Shown one piece after another: positions 8,142-16,394 of a stretch of DNA of 64,000 bases (position 1 is its first letter; every line of letters begins with the position of its first letter). The notes beneath the pieces are model-generated. The model made no database searches. It was given only the letters and a program-made list of their open reading frames with translations, and was not told the DNA's origin. The stretch covers positions 121,701 to 185,700 of the forward strand of contig NZ_ML133696.1 of assembly GCF_003985155.1 (NCBI RefSeq), read 5' to 3'. Both the position numbers and the translations under genes were made by a program. Source of the stretch: Rhizobium vallis. GTDB taxonomy: Bacteria > Pseudomonadota > Alphaproteobacteria > Rhizobiales > Rhizobiaceae.

Positions 8142-8750
8142 TCAGGCTTCGGCTTCGCCTTCCGCAGCGGTCTCGTCAATGCCGCCAGCCGGGGCAATGA
8201 TGGTCGCGATGGTGAAGTCGCGGTCGATGACCGGTGTGACGCCCTTCGGCAGGGTGACTTCCGAAATATGGATGCTGTCGCCGATCTTCTTGCCGTTGAG
8301 GTCAACGTTGAAGAATTCAGGGATCGCATCGGCCGGGCAGTGAACTTCGACTTCGTGGCGAACGATGTTCAGCACGCCGCCGACCTTGATGCCCGGGCAC
8401 TTCTCTTCGTTGATGAAGTGAACCGGGATTTCGACGGTCACCTGGGTGTTGCCGGAGACGCGCAGGAAATCGACATGCAGCGTGAAGTCGCGGACCGGAT
8501 CGAGCTGGTAATCCTTCGGCAGAACCTTGTGCTTCTTGCCGTCGACTTCGATCGTCGCCACGGTGGTCATGAAACCACCGGCATGAATGCGCTTCGTCAC
8601 CTCATTGGTGTTGAGAGCGATAGAAATTGGGGCCTGCTTGTCACCATAGATGACAGCGGGAATCAAACCGTTGCGGCGAAGTTCACGGGCGGACCCCTTA
8701 CCAACCCGTTCGCGCGCCTCGGCCTTGAGCTCGTAAGTTTCGTGGCTCAT
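8142..8750 (-). CDS. rplY: 50S ribosomal protein L25/general stress protein Ctc
   Basis: A 202-residue long-form (Ctc/TL5) bL25 that binds 5S rRNA. The N-terminal 5S-binding domain begins SHETYELKAEARERVGKGSARELRRNGLIPAVIYG. A beta-rich C-terminal domain (about 95-185) and an acidic Ala/Glu tail follow. The ATG at 8750 was chosen because bL25 homology begins there; the open frame continues 34 codons upstream without family similarity. A strong terminator follows the gene. Confidence 0.95.
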   Translation of the reverse strand: MSHETYELKAEARERVGKGSARELRRNGLIPAVIYGDKQAPISIALNTNEVTKRIHAGGFMTTVATIEVDGKKHKVLPKDYQLDPVRDFTLHVDFLRVSGNTQVTVEIPVHFINEEKCPGIKVGGVLNIVRHEVEVHCPADAIPEFFNVDLNGKKIGDSIHISEVTLPKGVTPVIDRDFTIATIIAPAGGIDETAAEGEAEA

Positions 8751-9046
8751 GGCTATTCCTTTCGAGGTTATTGGAGAGTTCGGCGGCGGGCAAAAGCCTT
8801 GTGCCATCGAACCGGAGGCGGGTTTCCCCATCCTCATCCGCGTTGCCTCCAAGGGTGTCTACGCGGACCGGTGGCCTATATTATAAGTCGCTCGGAAACG
8901 CAAGTTGCGGATTGCGGCGCGCACATGCCGCGAAATCAGCCGCCGGATGAGCGGCAAGATTGTTATTTCCACAAAGCGCAAATTGACACGGACGCGCTTC
9001 CCATCTTTGGATGGCCGCTGTCAACCGGCTGGGGAACATGCGGAAT

Positions 9047-10507
9047 ATGCGTTTCAAACTTATCACGGCAACGTGCTTGCTGGCACTTGGTCTTTTCACC
9101 ACGGCTGAAGCCGTCGAGATCAGCCAGGATGGCGCCAATGCGGTCAGGGACAATCTGACGAAGTTGCTTTCGAAGGAGCATGCGAAGAGCGGCCTGGTCA
9201 CAGTCAATCCGGCCGGTGCGCGCTATGAAATCATCTACGATCTGGCGAAGCTGTTTGTCGGGGCCGATCCGGCGACAACCGTGATCAGTGGATCGACGTC
9301 ACTCTCGACGTTTGCTACGCCGCTCGAAACCGGACTCTGGAACATTGAGGGTAGCGACAACCTCGATATGTCCGTCAATTTCATAGGCCCCGACCGGAAA
9401 CCGGGGGAGTTCTCCCTTTCCGTCGGATCGCTGGCCTATGGCGGCGTCTTCGATCCGGCGATCAACTCTCTGCGGTCGATCAAATACACCGCCAAGAAGA
9501 CCAGCCTCTCGAGCAAGTTCAGCGGCCAGGAAACCAGCTTCAGCTTCGGCGACACCAACTATAGCACAAACGTGACCGACAGCGCTGCCGGCAATGGGCG
9601 CATCGACATTGCCGGCAGCGGCTCGTCGGCCGATTTTTTCGAGCGGGTATCCAATCCTCAAATGCCGCCGGTCGAGATTCGCGCCGATTCCCTCGATATG
9701 GACATCCAGGTGGGCGACGTGGCGATGTCGAAGCTCATCGACATGTACGTCCTCGTCAACGAACACGCGGATGAGGCAGGCTATAGTCGTGAAACCAATG
9801 CCAGGCTGAAAGAGGTGGTTGCCCAAAGCCTGCCGTTTTTAGGTTCGCTCAACGAGACGATCGGCGCCAAAAACCTGACCGTGACAAGCCAGGCGGGGTC
9901 GGGCAGCGCCAAAGCGTTCGGCTACAACATTGTCGTGGACGGAGCGACGGACGCGATGCGCGTCGGTTTCGGCATCAATGCGCAAGAGATCCGCGTCGAC
10001 AGCCCACTGGTGCCGGCAAGCTACTCGGCTTTCGTGCCAACCAGCCTCGATGCGCAGCTTACCGTTCCCCGCATGAATTTCGCTGCCCTCGGCGACGCCT
10101 TCCTGGCGATGGATTTCGACCAGCCCGCGCCGGAAGGCTTCGAGGGAATGATGATACGGAAGCTCTTTCTCAACGGCGAGTTCGTTATCGACGTTCCGAA
10201 GATCCGCGTCAAATCCGAGGTCTACGACCTCGATATCAGCGGCAGAATCAATGGGCGGCTCGAAAGCGAGAAAGACTATTCGATGGAGGCGACGGTCCTC
10301 GCACGCGACCTCGACAAGACGATTGCTGCGGTGCAGGGTCTTGCCAAGTCCGATCCTGATCTCAGCCAGGTCTCATTCGGCATGATGATGGTCAAGGGCT
10401 TTGCCAAGACCGATCCGGACGGCCGCTCGCGCTGGGATATCAGCATCGACCGCGACGGTTCGATCGTCGTCAATGACCAGGTGATGAAGGGAGCGGATCA
10501 GCCGTAA
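9047..10507 (+). CDS. DUF2125 exported protein, tandem copy 1
   Basis: A 486-residue secreted protein with a signal peptide (MRFKLITATCLLALGLFTTAEA) and long beta-rich body, matching the DUF2125 family of exported alphaproteobacterial proteins of unknown function. It is a paralogue of the next gene, with the same length to the residue and nearly identical blocks such as VNPAGARYEIIYDLAKL and VSFGMMMVKGFAKTDPDGRSRWDIS. The start at 9047 aligns with the only good start of copy 2; an ATG at 9038 is also possible. Both copies carry similar sequence upstream of the start. Confidence 0.85.
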   Translation: MRFKLITATCLLALGLFTTAEAVEISQDGANAVRDNLTKLLSKEHAKSGLVTVNPAGARYEIIYDLAKLFVGADPATTVISGSTSLSTFATPLETGLWNIEGSDNLDMSVNFIGPDRKPGEFSLSVGSLAYGGVFDPAINSLRSIKYTAKKTSLSSKFSGQETSFSFGDTNYSTNVTDSAAGNGRIDIAGSGSSADFFERVSNPQMPPVEIRADSLDMDIQVGDVAMSKLIDMYVLVNEHADEAGYSRETNARLKEVVAQSLPFLGSLNETIGAKNLTVTSQAGSGSAKAFGYNIVVDGATDAMRVGFGINAQEIRVDSPLVPASYSAFVPTSLDAQLTVPRMNFAALGDAFLAMDFDQPAPEGFEGMMIRKLFLNGEFVIDVPKIRVKSEVYDLDISGRINGRLESEKDYSMEATVLARDLDKTIAAVQGLAKSDPDLSQVSFGMMMVKGFAKTDPDGRSRWDISIDRDGSIVVNDQVMKGADQP

Positions 10508-10624
10508 TCCTTGCTCGCCCGCGCGGCAAAATCGCCATTGCCTGTCGCCACTTGGCTTGACAGCGCCGCGCTTCACATCTTTGGATGGCCGCAATCAAAA
10601 GAGCGGCTGAGGAGAAATCGGACT

Positions 10625-12085
10625 ATGCGTCTTAAACTTGTCACGGCAACGAGCTTGCTGGCACTTTGCCTTGTCACCACGGCCCAGAGCGCCGAAATCA
10701 ACCAGGACGGCGCCAATGCCGTCAAGGACACTCTGACGAAGTTGCTTCCCAAGGATCTGGCGAAGAGCGGCCTGATCACCGTCAATCCGGCGGGCGCGCG
10801 CTACGAGATCATTTACGATCTGGCAAAGCTGCTTGGCAAAGCCGATCCGGCGAAATTCGCCATCAACGGGCTGACGCCGTTCTCCATGTTCGCCACGCCG
10901 CTAGACAGCGGGCTCTGGAATATCGAGGGCGACAACAGCCTCAACGTCTCCGGTCATATGAAAGGCCCGGACCAGAAGCCGGCGGACTTCACCTATTCCA
11001 TTGCCTCGCTTGCTTACAACGGTGTCTTCGATCCGGCGATCAGCTATCTGCGCTCCGGCACCTTCGCCGCCAAGGACATCAAGGTCAGCAGCAAGTCCGA
11101 AACCGAGGAAGTCCATGCCAGCTTTGCCAGCATGGAGCAAAAGCTGACGTCGACGGACAGCGCCGGCGGCAACGGGCGTATCGATTTCGCAGGCACCGGC
11201 TCGATGTCTGGTTTCGTCGAGCAGGTTTCCGGCTTGCAAATGCCGCCCGTTGAATTCCGCGCCGATTCTCTCGATTTCGCGGCCGAGGTGAAAGGCCTGC
11301 CGGCCAAGCAGATCCGCGATATGATCTTCTTCGTTCTCGACCACGTCGACGAGAAGGAGCTGAGCCCCGAAAACAGCGACAAGATCAAGGGAATACTCAA
11401 GGATGCCTTCCCGCTTCTTGCCTCGTTCAGCGAGACCATCGGGGTCAACAATCTGACCGTCAGCACCGACGTGGGCAAGGGCGGCGCCAAGGCATTCGGC
11501 TACAACGTCGCCATGGACGGGCCGAGCGACGCCATGCGTTTCGGCTTCGGCATGACTGCGCAGGAGATCAGTGTCGACACGCCGTTGGTGCCGGCAAGCT
11601 ATTCGGCCTTCATGCCGGCCAGCTTCGATCTGCAGGTCGCTGTTCCGAATCTGGATTTCGCAGGCTTCGGCGACGCATTCATGGCCATGGATTTCAACGA
11701 CAAGGCCGCGCAAAAGAGCGGCGAAGAGATGGCAAAGAAGCTCTTCCGTGATGGCCGGCTCGCCGTCGAGTTTCCGAAGATCAGCGCCAAGTCCGATGTC
11801 TATGACATCGACATGACGGGCAAGATCGAGGGGAGGGTCGATACCGAGAAGGATTATTCGATGGAGGCGACGATCCTGGCCCGCGATCTCGACAAGACGA
11901 TCGCCGCGGTTCGGGAACTTGCCAAGACGGATCCCGATCTCAACCAGGTCTCCTTCGGCATCATGATGGTGAAGGGCTTCGCCAAGACCGATCCGGACGG
12001 TCGTTCGCGCTGGGACATCAGCATCAGCCGCGATGGTTCGATCGCCGTCAACGGACAGGTGGTCAAGGCAGCGGACCAGCCGTAA
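10625..12085 (+). CDS. DUF2125 exported protein, tandem copy 2
   Basis: A 486-residue paralogue of the preceding gene with its own signal peptide (MRLKLVTATSLLALCLVTTAQSA). The body is predicted beta-rich without transmembrane segments, so periplasmic or cell-surface. A GGCTGAGGAG element 12 nt upstream serves as ribosome binding site. The upstream open frame back to 10511 is leader sequence. Divergence between copies is spread over the protein, with the C-terminal 130 residues best conserved, which suggests the shared function sits there. Function unknown. Confidence 0.85.
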   Translation: MRLKLVTATSLLALCLVTTAQSAEINQDGANAVKDTLTKLLPKDLAKSGLITVNPAGARYEIIYDLAKLLGKADPAKFAINGLTPFSMFATPLDSGLWNIEGDNSLNVSGHMKGPDQKPADFTYSIASLAYNGVFDPAISYLRSGTFAAKDIKVSSKSETEEVHASFASMEQKLTSTDSAGGNGRIDFAGTGSMSGFVEQVSGLQMPPVEFRADSLDFAAEVKGLPAKQIRDMIFFVLDHVDEKELSPENSDKIKGILKDAFPLLASFSETIGVNNLTVSTDVGKGGAKAFGYNVAMDGPSDAMRFGFGMTAQEISVDTPLVPASYSAFMPASFDLQVAVPNLDFAGFGDAFMAMDFNDKAAQKSGEEMAKKLFRDGRLAVEFPKISAKSDVYDIDMTGKIEGRVDTEKDYSMEATILARDLDKTIAAVRELAKTDPDLNQVSFGIMMVKGFAKTDPDGRSRWDISISRDGSIAVNGQVVKAADQP

Positions 12086-12142
12086 TCCAGTCGGACGATC
12101 GAGCGGGTCCGCCGCTCGAAGAAGAGATGCGCCGCTGAGGTA

Positions 12143-13048
12143 TCACCCTTTGCGGCGCAACAGCGTCGACGCCATGTCGAGAAAGGCGCGCAGCTTGGGC
12201 TGCGCCTGTGAGCGGGCGGGGAAATAGGCAAACAGGCCGGGCGAGGTCGGCAGAAATGCCTGAAGCACCCGCTCGAGCCGCCCTGCCGCCACCGCCTCGC
12301 CGACGGCTATGTCAGGCAGGTAGGCAAGGCCGAGCCCGGCTTCGGCGAGTTCGAGCAACAGCAGGAAATCATTGACCATCAGGCTGCCAGGCGCATCGAC
12401 GGAGAAATCGCGTCCGGCACGCTCGAATTCCCAGCGATAGATGACGCCCGATGTCGGGTAGCGATAGCGGATCGCCTGATGGCGAGTGAGATCTTCCGGC
12501 GTCGCCGGCCGGCCATGCCGCTGGAAATAGCCGGGTGAGCCGACGACCGTCCAAGTGATATCCGATGTCAGCCGCATGGCGATCATGTCCTTTTCGATCG
12601 CTTCACCGATGCGGATGCCGGCGTCGAAGCCGCGCTCGGTAATGTCGATCGCCGCATCGTCGACCGAAATCTCGACCGATATATCGGGATAGGCCTGGCG
12701 AAATCGCGGCAGCAGCGGCGTGACGATCAACGGTACGGCCATGCGCGGCACGGTGAGTCTGAGATGCCCGAGCGGGCGGTCGCGGAAGCCCTCCAGCATG
12801 TCGAAGGCATCGGCAATGTCTGTTGCGGCGGGACGAACCCGCTGGAAAAGGGCCGCCCCCGCTTCGGTGAGCGCGACGCGCCGCGTGGTGCGGACGAAAA
12901 GCGGGACGCCGAGCCTCTTCTCAAGCGCGCGGATCGTCTGGCTGACGGCCGTCGGCGTGACGCCGAGCGATGCGGCGGCGGCGGTAAAGCTCCGGGCATC
13001 GGCGACGGCCAGGAATTCGGTCAGTCCGGTAAAGGGATCGGGCGCCAT
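12143..13048 (-). CDS. LysR family transcriptional regulator
   Basis: A 301-residue LysR regulator with an N-terminal winged helix-turn-helix (FLAVADARSFTAAAASLGVTPTAVSQTIRALEKRLGVPLFVRTTRRVALTEAG, about residue 10-60) and a periplasmic-binding-like effector domain. It is divergent from an aldo/keto reductase with a perfect palindrome between them, so it probably regulates that gene and itself. Inducer unknown. Confidence 0.93.
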   Translation of the reverse strand: MAPDPFTGLTEFLAVADARSFTAAAASLGVTPTAVSQTIRALEKRLGVPLFVRTTRRVALTEAGAALFQRVRPAATDIADAFDMLEGFRDRPLGHLRLTVPRMAVPLIVTPLLPRFRQAYPDISVEISVDDAAIDITERGFDAGIRIGEAIEKDMIAMRLTSDITWTVVGSPGYFQRHGRPATPEDLTRHQAIRYRYPTSGVIYRWEFERAGRDFSVDAPGSLMVNDFLLLLELAEAGLGLAYLPDIAVGEAVAAGRLERVLQAFLPTSPGLFAYFPARSQAQPKLRAFLDMASTLLRRKG

Positions 13049-13055
13049 TGGTCAA

Positions 13056-13076
13056 TTATGAAGTTGAGCTTCATAA
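13056..13076. promoter_or_regulatory. Palindromic operator between LysR and aldo/keto reductase
   Basis: TTATGAAG, 5-nt spacer, CTTCATAA: a perfect 8+8 dyad containing the LysR T-N11-A pattern. It begins 8 nt from the LysR start and 90 nt from the reductase start, the usual place for a LysR binding site. Confidence 0.6.
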
Positions 13077-13165
13077 GGCTTATCCACCCAGAGGATTTTT
13101 CGCAATAATGCTTTCAGGCATTGTCCCTCCATCCGATCACAACAATCCAACGGATGGAGGATGAC

Positions 13166-14194
13166 ATGCAATATACGACTCTCGGACAAACCGGCCTTGC
13201 CGTTTCCAGGCTTGCCTTCGGCGCGATGACTTTCACGTCGGGCGACCGCAGCATGGGCTCGATCTACAAGACCGAGGCCGATGTCGCCGACGCGCTCGTC
13301 GGGCAGGCGCTCGACGCCGGCGTCAACTTCTTCGATACGGCGGACGCTTATGCCTCCGGCCAGTCGGAAGCGATCCTCGGACAGGTGCTGAAGGCGCGGC
13401 GCAGCGAAGTGGTGATCGCCACCAAGGTCGGTTTTCGTACCGGCACACCGCTCGGTCAGGCCGGGCTCTCTCGCCGCCATATCCTTTGGTCGGTCGAAGA
13501 AAGTCTGAAACGGCTCGCAACGGACTGGATCGACGTCTACATCGTCCACAAGGAAGACCCGTTCACGCCGCTGGAGGAGACACTGTCGGCACTCGACGCG
13601 GTCGTGCGCTCCGGCAAGGTCCGTTATATCGGCTTCTCCAACTGGTCGGCCTGGAAGGTGGCGGCAGCGCTTGAAATCCAGAAGGCGAACGGGCTGGCAC
13701 CCTTCACGCATGGGCAGATGCATTATTCGCTGCTCGGCCGCGACGTCGAGCGCGACGTTCTTCCGATGATGCAGCGCTATGGCCTCGGGCTGACGGTCTG
13801 GAGCCCGCTCGCCTCCGGTTTTCTCTCCGGCAAATACACGCGCGAAACGCTCGGCGATCCCGAGAACCGATATTCCGGCTTCGATATCCTGCCCTTCGAC
13901 AAGGAACGGGGGTTTGCGCTGGTCGAGCGGATGCGGGTGATCGCCGCCGCGCACGGGGCGAGCGTAGCCCAGGTGGCAATCGCCTGGCTGCTGGCGAAGA
14001 AGACGGTTTCCAGTGTGCTGCTCGGTGCTTCGAAACCGCACCAATTGGCCGACAATCTCGGCGCAGCGGAACTGGTGCTCGATGAAGGCGAACTTGCAGC
14101 GCTCGATGCGGCGACCGAGCCTGCGCCGGTCTATCCGAACTGGTTCATCGACAATCTCGTCGATCAGCAGCAGAAGACGGCTCTCGGCCGCTGA
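13166..14194 (+). CDS. Aldo/keto reductase
   Basis: A 342-residue NAD(P)H-dependent oxidoreductase of the AKR superfamily (YajO/GSP69 type). The TIM-barrel active site Asp-Tyr is seen in NFFDTADAYASGQSE, with Lys in VVIATKVGF and His in DVYIVHKEDP. The C-terminal cofactor region carries VSSVLLGASKPHQLADNL. The ATG at 13166 follows GGAGG by 5 nt. Divergent from the LysR gene, which likely controls it. Substrate unknown. Confidence 0.93.
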   Translation: MQYTTLGQTGLAVSRLAFGAMTFTSGDRSMGSIYKTEADVADALVGQALDAGVNFFDTADAYASGQSEAILGQVLKARRSEVVIATKVGFRTGTPLGQAGLSRRHILWSVEESLKRLATDWIDVYIVHKEDPFTPLEETLSALDAVVRSGKVRYIGFSNWSAWKVAAALEIQKANGLAPFTHGQMHYSLLGRDVERDVLPMMQRYGLGLTVWSPLASGFLSGKYTRETLGDPENRYSGFDILPFDKERGFALVERMRVIAAAHGASVAQVAIAWLLAKKTVSSVLLGASKPHQLADNLGAAELVLDEGELAALDAATEPAPVYPNWFIDNLVDQQQKTALGR

Positions 14195-14251
14195 GCGGGG
14201 AGCAAAGCAATCTCTCCGCCGTGGCAATTCACGCGGCGGAGCTGGCCCGTT

Positions 14252-14353
14252 AGAGCGGTTCAGCTTTTAACGGAAGCGCTGAACCGTTCTAACCTTTTGC
14301 TTTTGCGCAATTCCGGACGGAAAACCGCTTCGCACTTTTCCTGGAATTGCTCT
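14252..14353. repeat. Composite palindromic intergenic repeat, family B
   Basis: Two hairpins in series. The first has AGAGCGGTTCAGC and GCTGAACCGTTCT arms; the second has GCAATTCC and GGAATTGC arms around GGACGGAAAACCGC. It lies between the convergent aldo/keto reductase and prs genes and touches the prs stop codon, so it may also terminate one or both. Elements of this type are widespread in Rhizobium genomes by my recollection. Confidence 0.55.
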
Positions 14354-15284
14354 AGTCGAAAAGGCTGGAGACGGACTCTTCCTGGGCCGTACGGCTGATG
14401 GCTTCGCCGATCAGCGGCGCCGTCGTCACGATGCGGATATTGGGCGCCGAGAGCACGGCCGTCGTCGGCTGGATCGAGTCGGTGATGACGAGTTCGCGAA
14501 GCTTCGAGGAAGTGACGCGGGTGACCGCACCGCCCGAGAGAACGCCATGGGTGATGTAGGCGGTGACGCTGGAGGCACCCTTGGCGAGCATCGCGTCGGC
14601 AGCGTTGCAGAGCGTGCCGCCGGAATCGACGATATCGTCGATCAGCAGGCAGTCCTTGCCGGCAATGTCGCCGATGATGTTCATGACTTCGGATTCACCT
14701 GGCCGATCGCGACGCTTGTCGACGATGGCCAGTAGACAGTCCAGCCGCTTGGCAAGCGCGCGGGCGCGCACCACGCCGCCGACGTCAGGCGAGACGACCA
14801 CGACGTTGCTGAGGTCGTAGTGGCTCTTGATGTCGCGCGTCAGCACCGGCATAGCAAAGAGGTTGTCTGTGGGTATGTCGAAGAAGCCCTGGATCTGCCC
14901 GGCATGGAGATCGAGCGTCATCACGCGGTCGGCGCCGGCTTCGGTAATGAGGTTTGCCACCAGCTTGGCGGAGATCGGCGTACGGCCGGAGGCGCGGCGG
15001 TCCTGACGGGCATAACCGAAATAGGGGAGGACGGCGGTGATGCGGCGGGCTGACGAACGACGCATCGCGTCGATCATGATCAGCAATTCCATCAGGTGGT
15101 CGTTGGCGGGAAAGGCGGTCGGCTGTACGAGGAAGACGTCCTCACCGCGCACATTCTCCTGGATTTCCACGAAGATTTCCTGATCGGCAAACCTCCGGAC
15201 ACTGGCTCTCCCCAAGGGAACATTGAGATAGTTGCAGATCGCTTCGGCGAGTTGCCGGTTCGAATTGCCTGCGAAAACCTTCAT
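14352..15284 (-). CDS. prs: Ribose-phosphate pyrophosphokinase
   Basis: A 310-residue PRPP synthase making phosphoribosyl pyrophosphate from ribose 5-phosphate and ATP for purine, pyrimidine, His and Trp synthesis. Motifs: FADQEIFVEIQENVRGEDVF, the ATP/Mg site DLHAGQIQGFFDIPTDNL, SPDVGGVVRARALAKRL and the PRPP loop LLIDDIVDSGGTLCNAA. Length is typical of the class I enzyme. Single-gene unit with its own upstream region. Confidence 0.97.
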   Translation of the reverse strand: MKVFAGNSNRQLAEAICNYLNVPLGRASVRRFADQEIFVEIQENVRGEDVFLVQPTAFPANDHLMELLIMIDAMRRSSARRITAVLPYFGYARQDRRASGRTPISAKLVANLITEAGADRVMTLDLHAGQIQGFFDIPTDNLFAMPVLTRDIKSHYDLSNVVVVSPDVGGVVRARALAKRLDCLLAIVDKRRDRPGESEVMNIIGDIAGKDCLLIDDIVDSGGTLCNAADAMLAKGASSVTAYITHGVLSGGAVTRVTSSKLRELVITDSIQPTTAVLSAPNIRIVTTAPLIGEAISRTAQEESVSSLFD

Positions 15285-15376
15285 TTTGGTCCGCCTGTTA
15301 TGCGCTGATAGCCGCGCTTATTAGTCAGCTTCCCCGTGAATGCAAGGGCAATTTCGAATTTGCGATAAGTTTGTGA

Positions 15377-16192
15377 CTAACCGCCCCGAGTCTGCCGCCA
15401 GGACGAGAATTCCGCGATGGTCTTTACGCCGATCTGCTGCATCACCGAAGCCGGCACCCCTGCCCAGGGATCGGCCGCGGCCGTCGGCACGCTTTCCTGC
15501 CCCTGGATGCGGTGCAGGCGGGCGCCGCCATTGTCGAGAATATCCCAGACATAGACCACGGTGACCTTGCCGTCGTCGCTGAAGGCGGAGAGATAGCCTT
15601 TGAGGATGTAGTCGCTGCTCGCGTCGTTCGAACTCTTGATGGAGAGGCCGTGCGCGCGCGCCTCGGCGCCGAGCTGGCGCGAGAGCGGCGTCACCGCCTG
15701 CACCGGCGCGCCGATGATCGGCAGGAAGCGCACGGTATTGCCGCGAGCGGAGGAGGGGCCGGCGTTGACGGCGGCGGTCTGTTGCGGCTGCTGCACTTCG
15801 GCCGGCTGCTGCGTAGCGGCCTCGCCGCCAGCGGCCGGCGGCGGCAGCGACTGTCCCTCGATCGGGGTGGAGGCAGCGGGCGAGGAGCCGTTCCTCGACA
15901 GGGCGTCGGCTTGTGCCTGCATCGTCGTCGGAGGGGCGCCGGAGCCCGGCCGATAGGCCCGTTGCGATTGGTCATAGGCCGGGTGGTAGCCGCCCTGCTG
16001 CGGGCTTCCGGCGAAGACCTGCTGGCGCGTGCCCGCCAGGCGCTCGGCCTCGCTCTGCGTCACCGGGCTCGACGGCCTAGCATCCGAGGAATCGCCGATA
16101 TCGACCTGCGGCGTCAGCGCATCGGTCGTATTGCAGGCGGTCAGCAGAGCTATGACGACCAGGAGCGTGGGCACAATCGCAGCTCGCGTCAT
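15377..16192 (-). CDS. Putative lipoprotein, Pro/Gln-rich
   Basis: A 271-residue protein with a lipoprotein signal (VVIALLTACNTTD, lipobox LTAC with Cys 20). A disordered Pro/Gln/Ala-rich stretch follows (about residue 40-150, e.g. QQPAEVQQPQQTAAV), then a folded C-terminal domain with ARAHGLSIKSSNDASSDYILKGYLSAFSDDGKVTVVYVWDILD. The disordered linker suggests it spans part of the periplasm. The C-terminal domain looks conserved in rhizobia but I do not recognise a function. Confidence 0.8.
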   Translation of the reverse strand: MTRAAIVPTLLVVIALLTACNTTDALTPQVDIGDSSDARPSSPVTQSEAERLAGTRQQVFAGSPQQGGYHPAYDQSQRAYRPGSGAPPTTMQAQADALSRNGSSPAASTPIEGQSLPPPAAGGEAATQQPAEVQQPQQTAAVNAGPSSARGNTVRFLPIIGAPVQAVTPLSRQLGAEARAHGLSIKSSNDASSDYILKGYLSAFSDDGKVTVVYVWDILDNGGARLHRIQGQESVPTAAADPWAGVPASVMQQIGVKTIAEFSSWRQTRGG

Positions 16193-16288
16193 CCCTTGTC
16201 CGTCCTTCCCACCATCGTCAGCCCCGCCCGAATTTATGCGGGCGGGGATAGTCTCCTGTCAATTCCGGATTCTCACCGGTCAATCCCG

Positions 16289-16333
16289 GCTCTACAGCAC
16301 CGCGTCTTTCCAGACGCGCAAAGGACGCTGCAG
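16289..16333. repeat. Intergenic repeat, family C (short copy)
   Basis: CTACAGCACCGCGTCTTTCC followed by AGACGCGCAAAGGACGCTGC, with GCGTCT/AGACGC arms. Same element type as the copies at 25104-25204 and 25605-25702, but lacking their AT-rich extension. Confidence 0.5.
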
Positions 16334-16347
16334 GACCTTCAATCTTC

Positions 16348-16394
16348 GCATGTCGTGATCGCAAAACCGCTGCACGCTTTTGCGCGACATGCTT
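16348..16394. repeat. Palindromic intergenic repeat, family A
   Basis: The best-preserved copy: outer arms GCATGTCG and CGACATGC, inner arms CGCAAAA and TTTTGCG, loop CCGCTGCACGC. It abuts the stop codon of the M24-like hydrolase, where it could act as a transcript-end hairpin. Confidence 0.65.

Larger units (their letters stand above)
8990..12085 (+). repeat. Tandem gene duplication including upstream region (unit about 1578 bp)
   Basis: Start codons of the two DUF2125 genes are 1578 bp apart and both coding regions are 1461 bp. Similarity extends upstream: CATCTTTGGATGGCCGC at about 9002 recurs at about 10577, and GGCTG(A/G)GGA before each start. The unit therefore seems to carry its own leader and possibly promoter. 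Confidence 0.8.
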
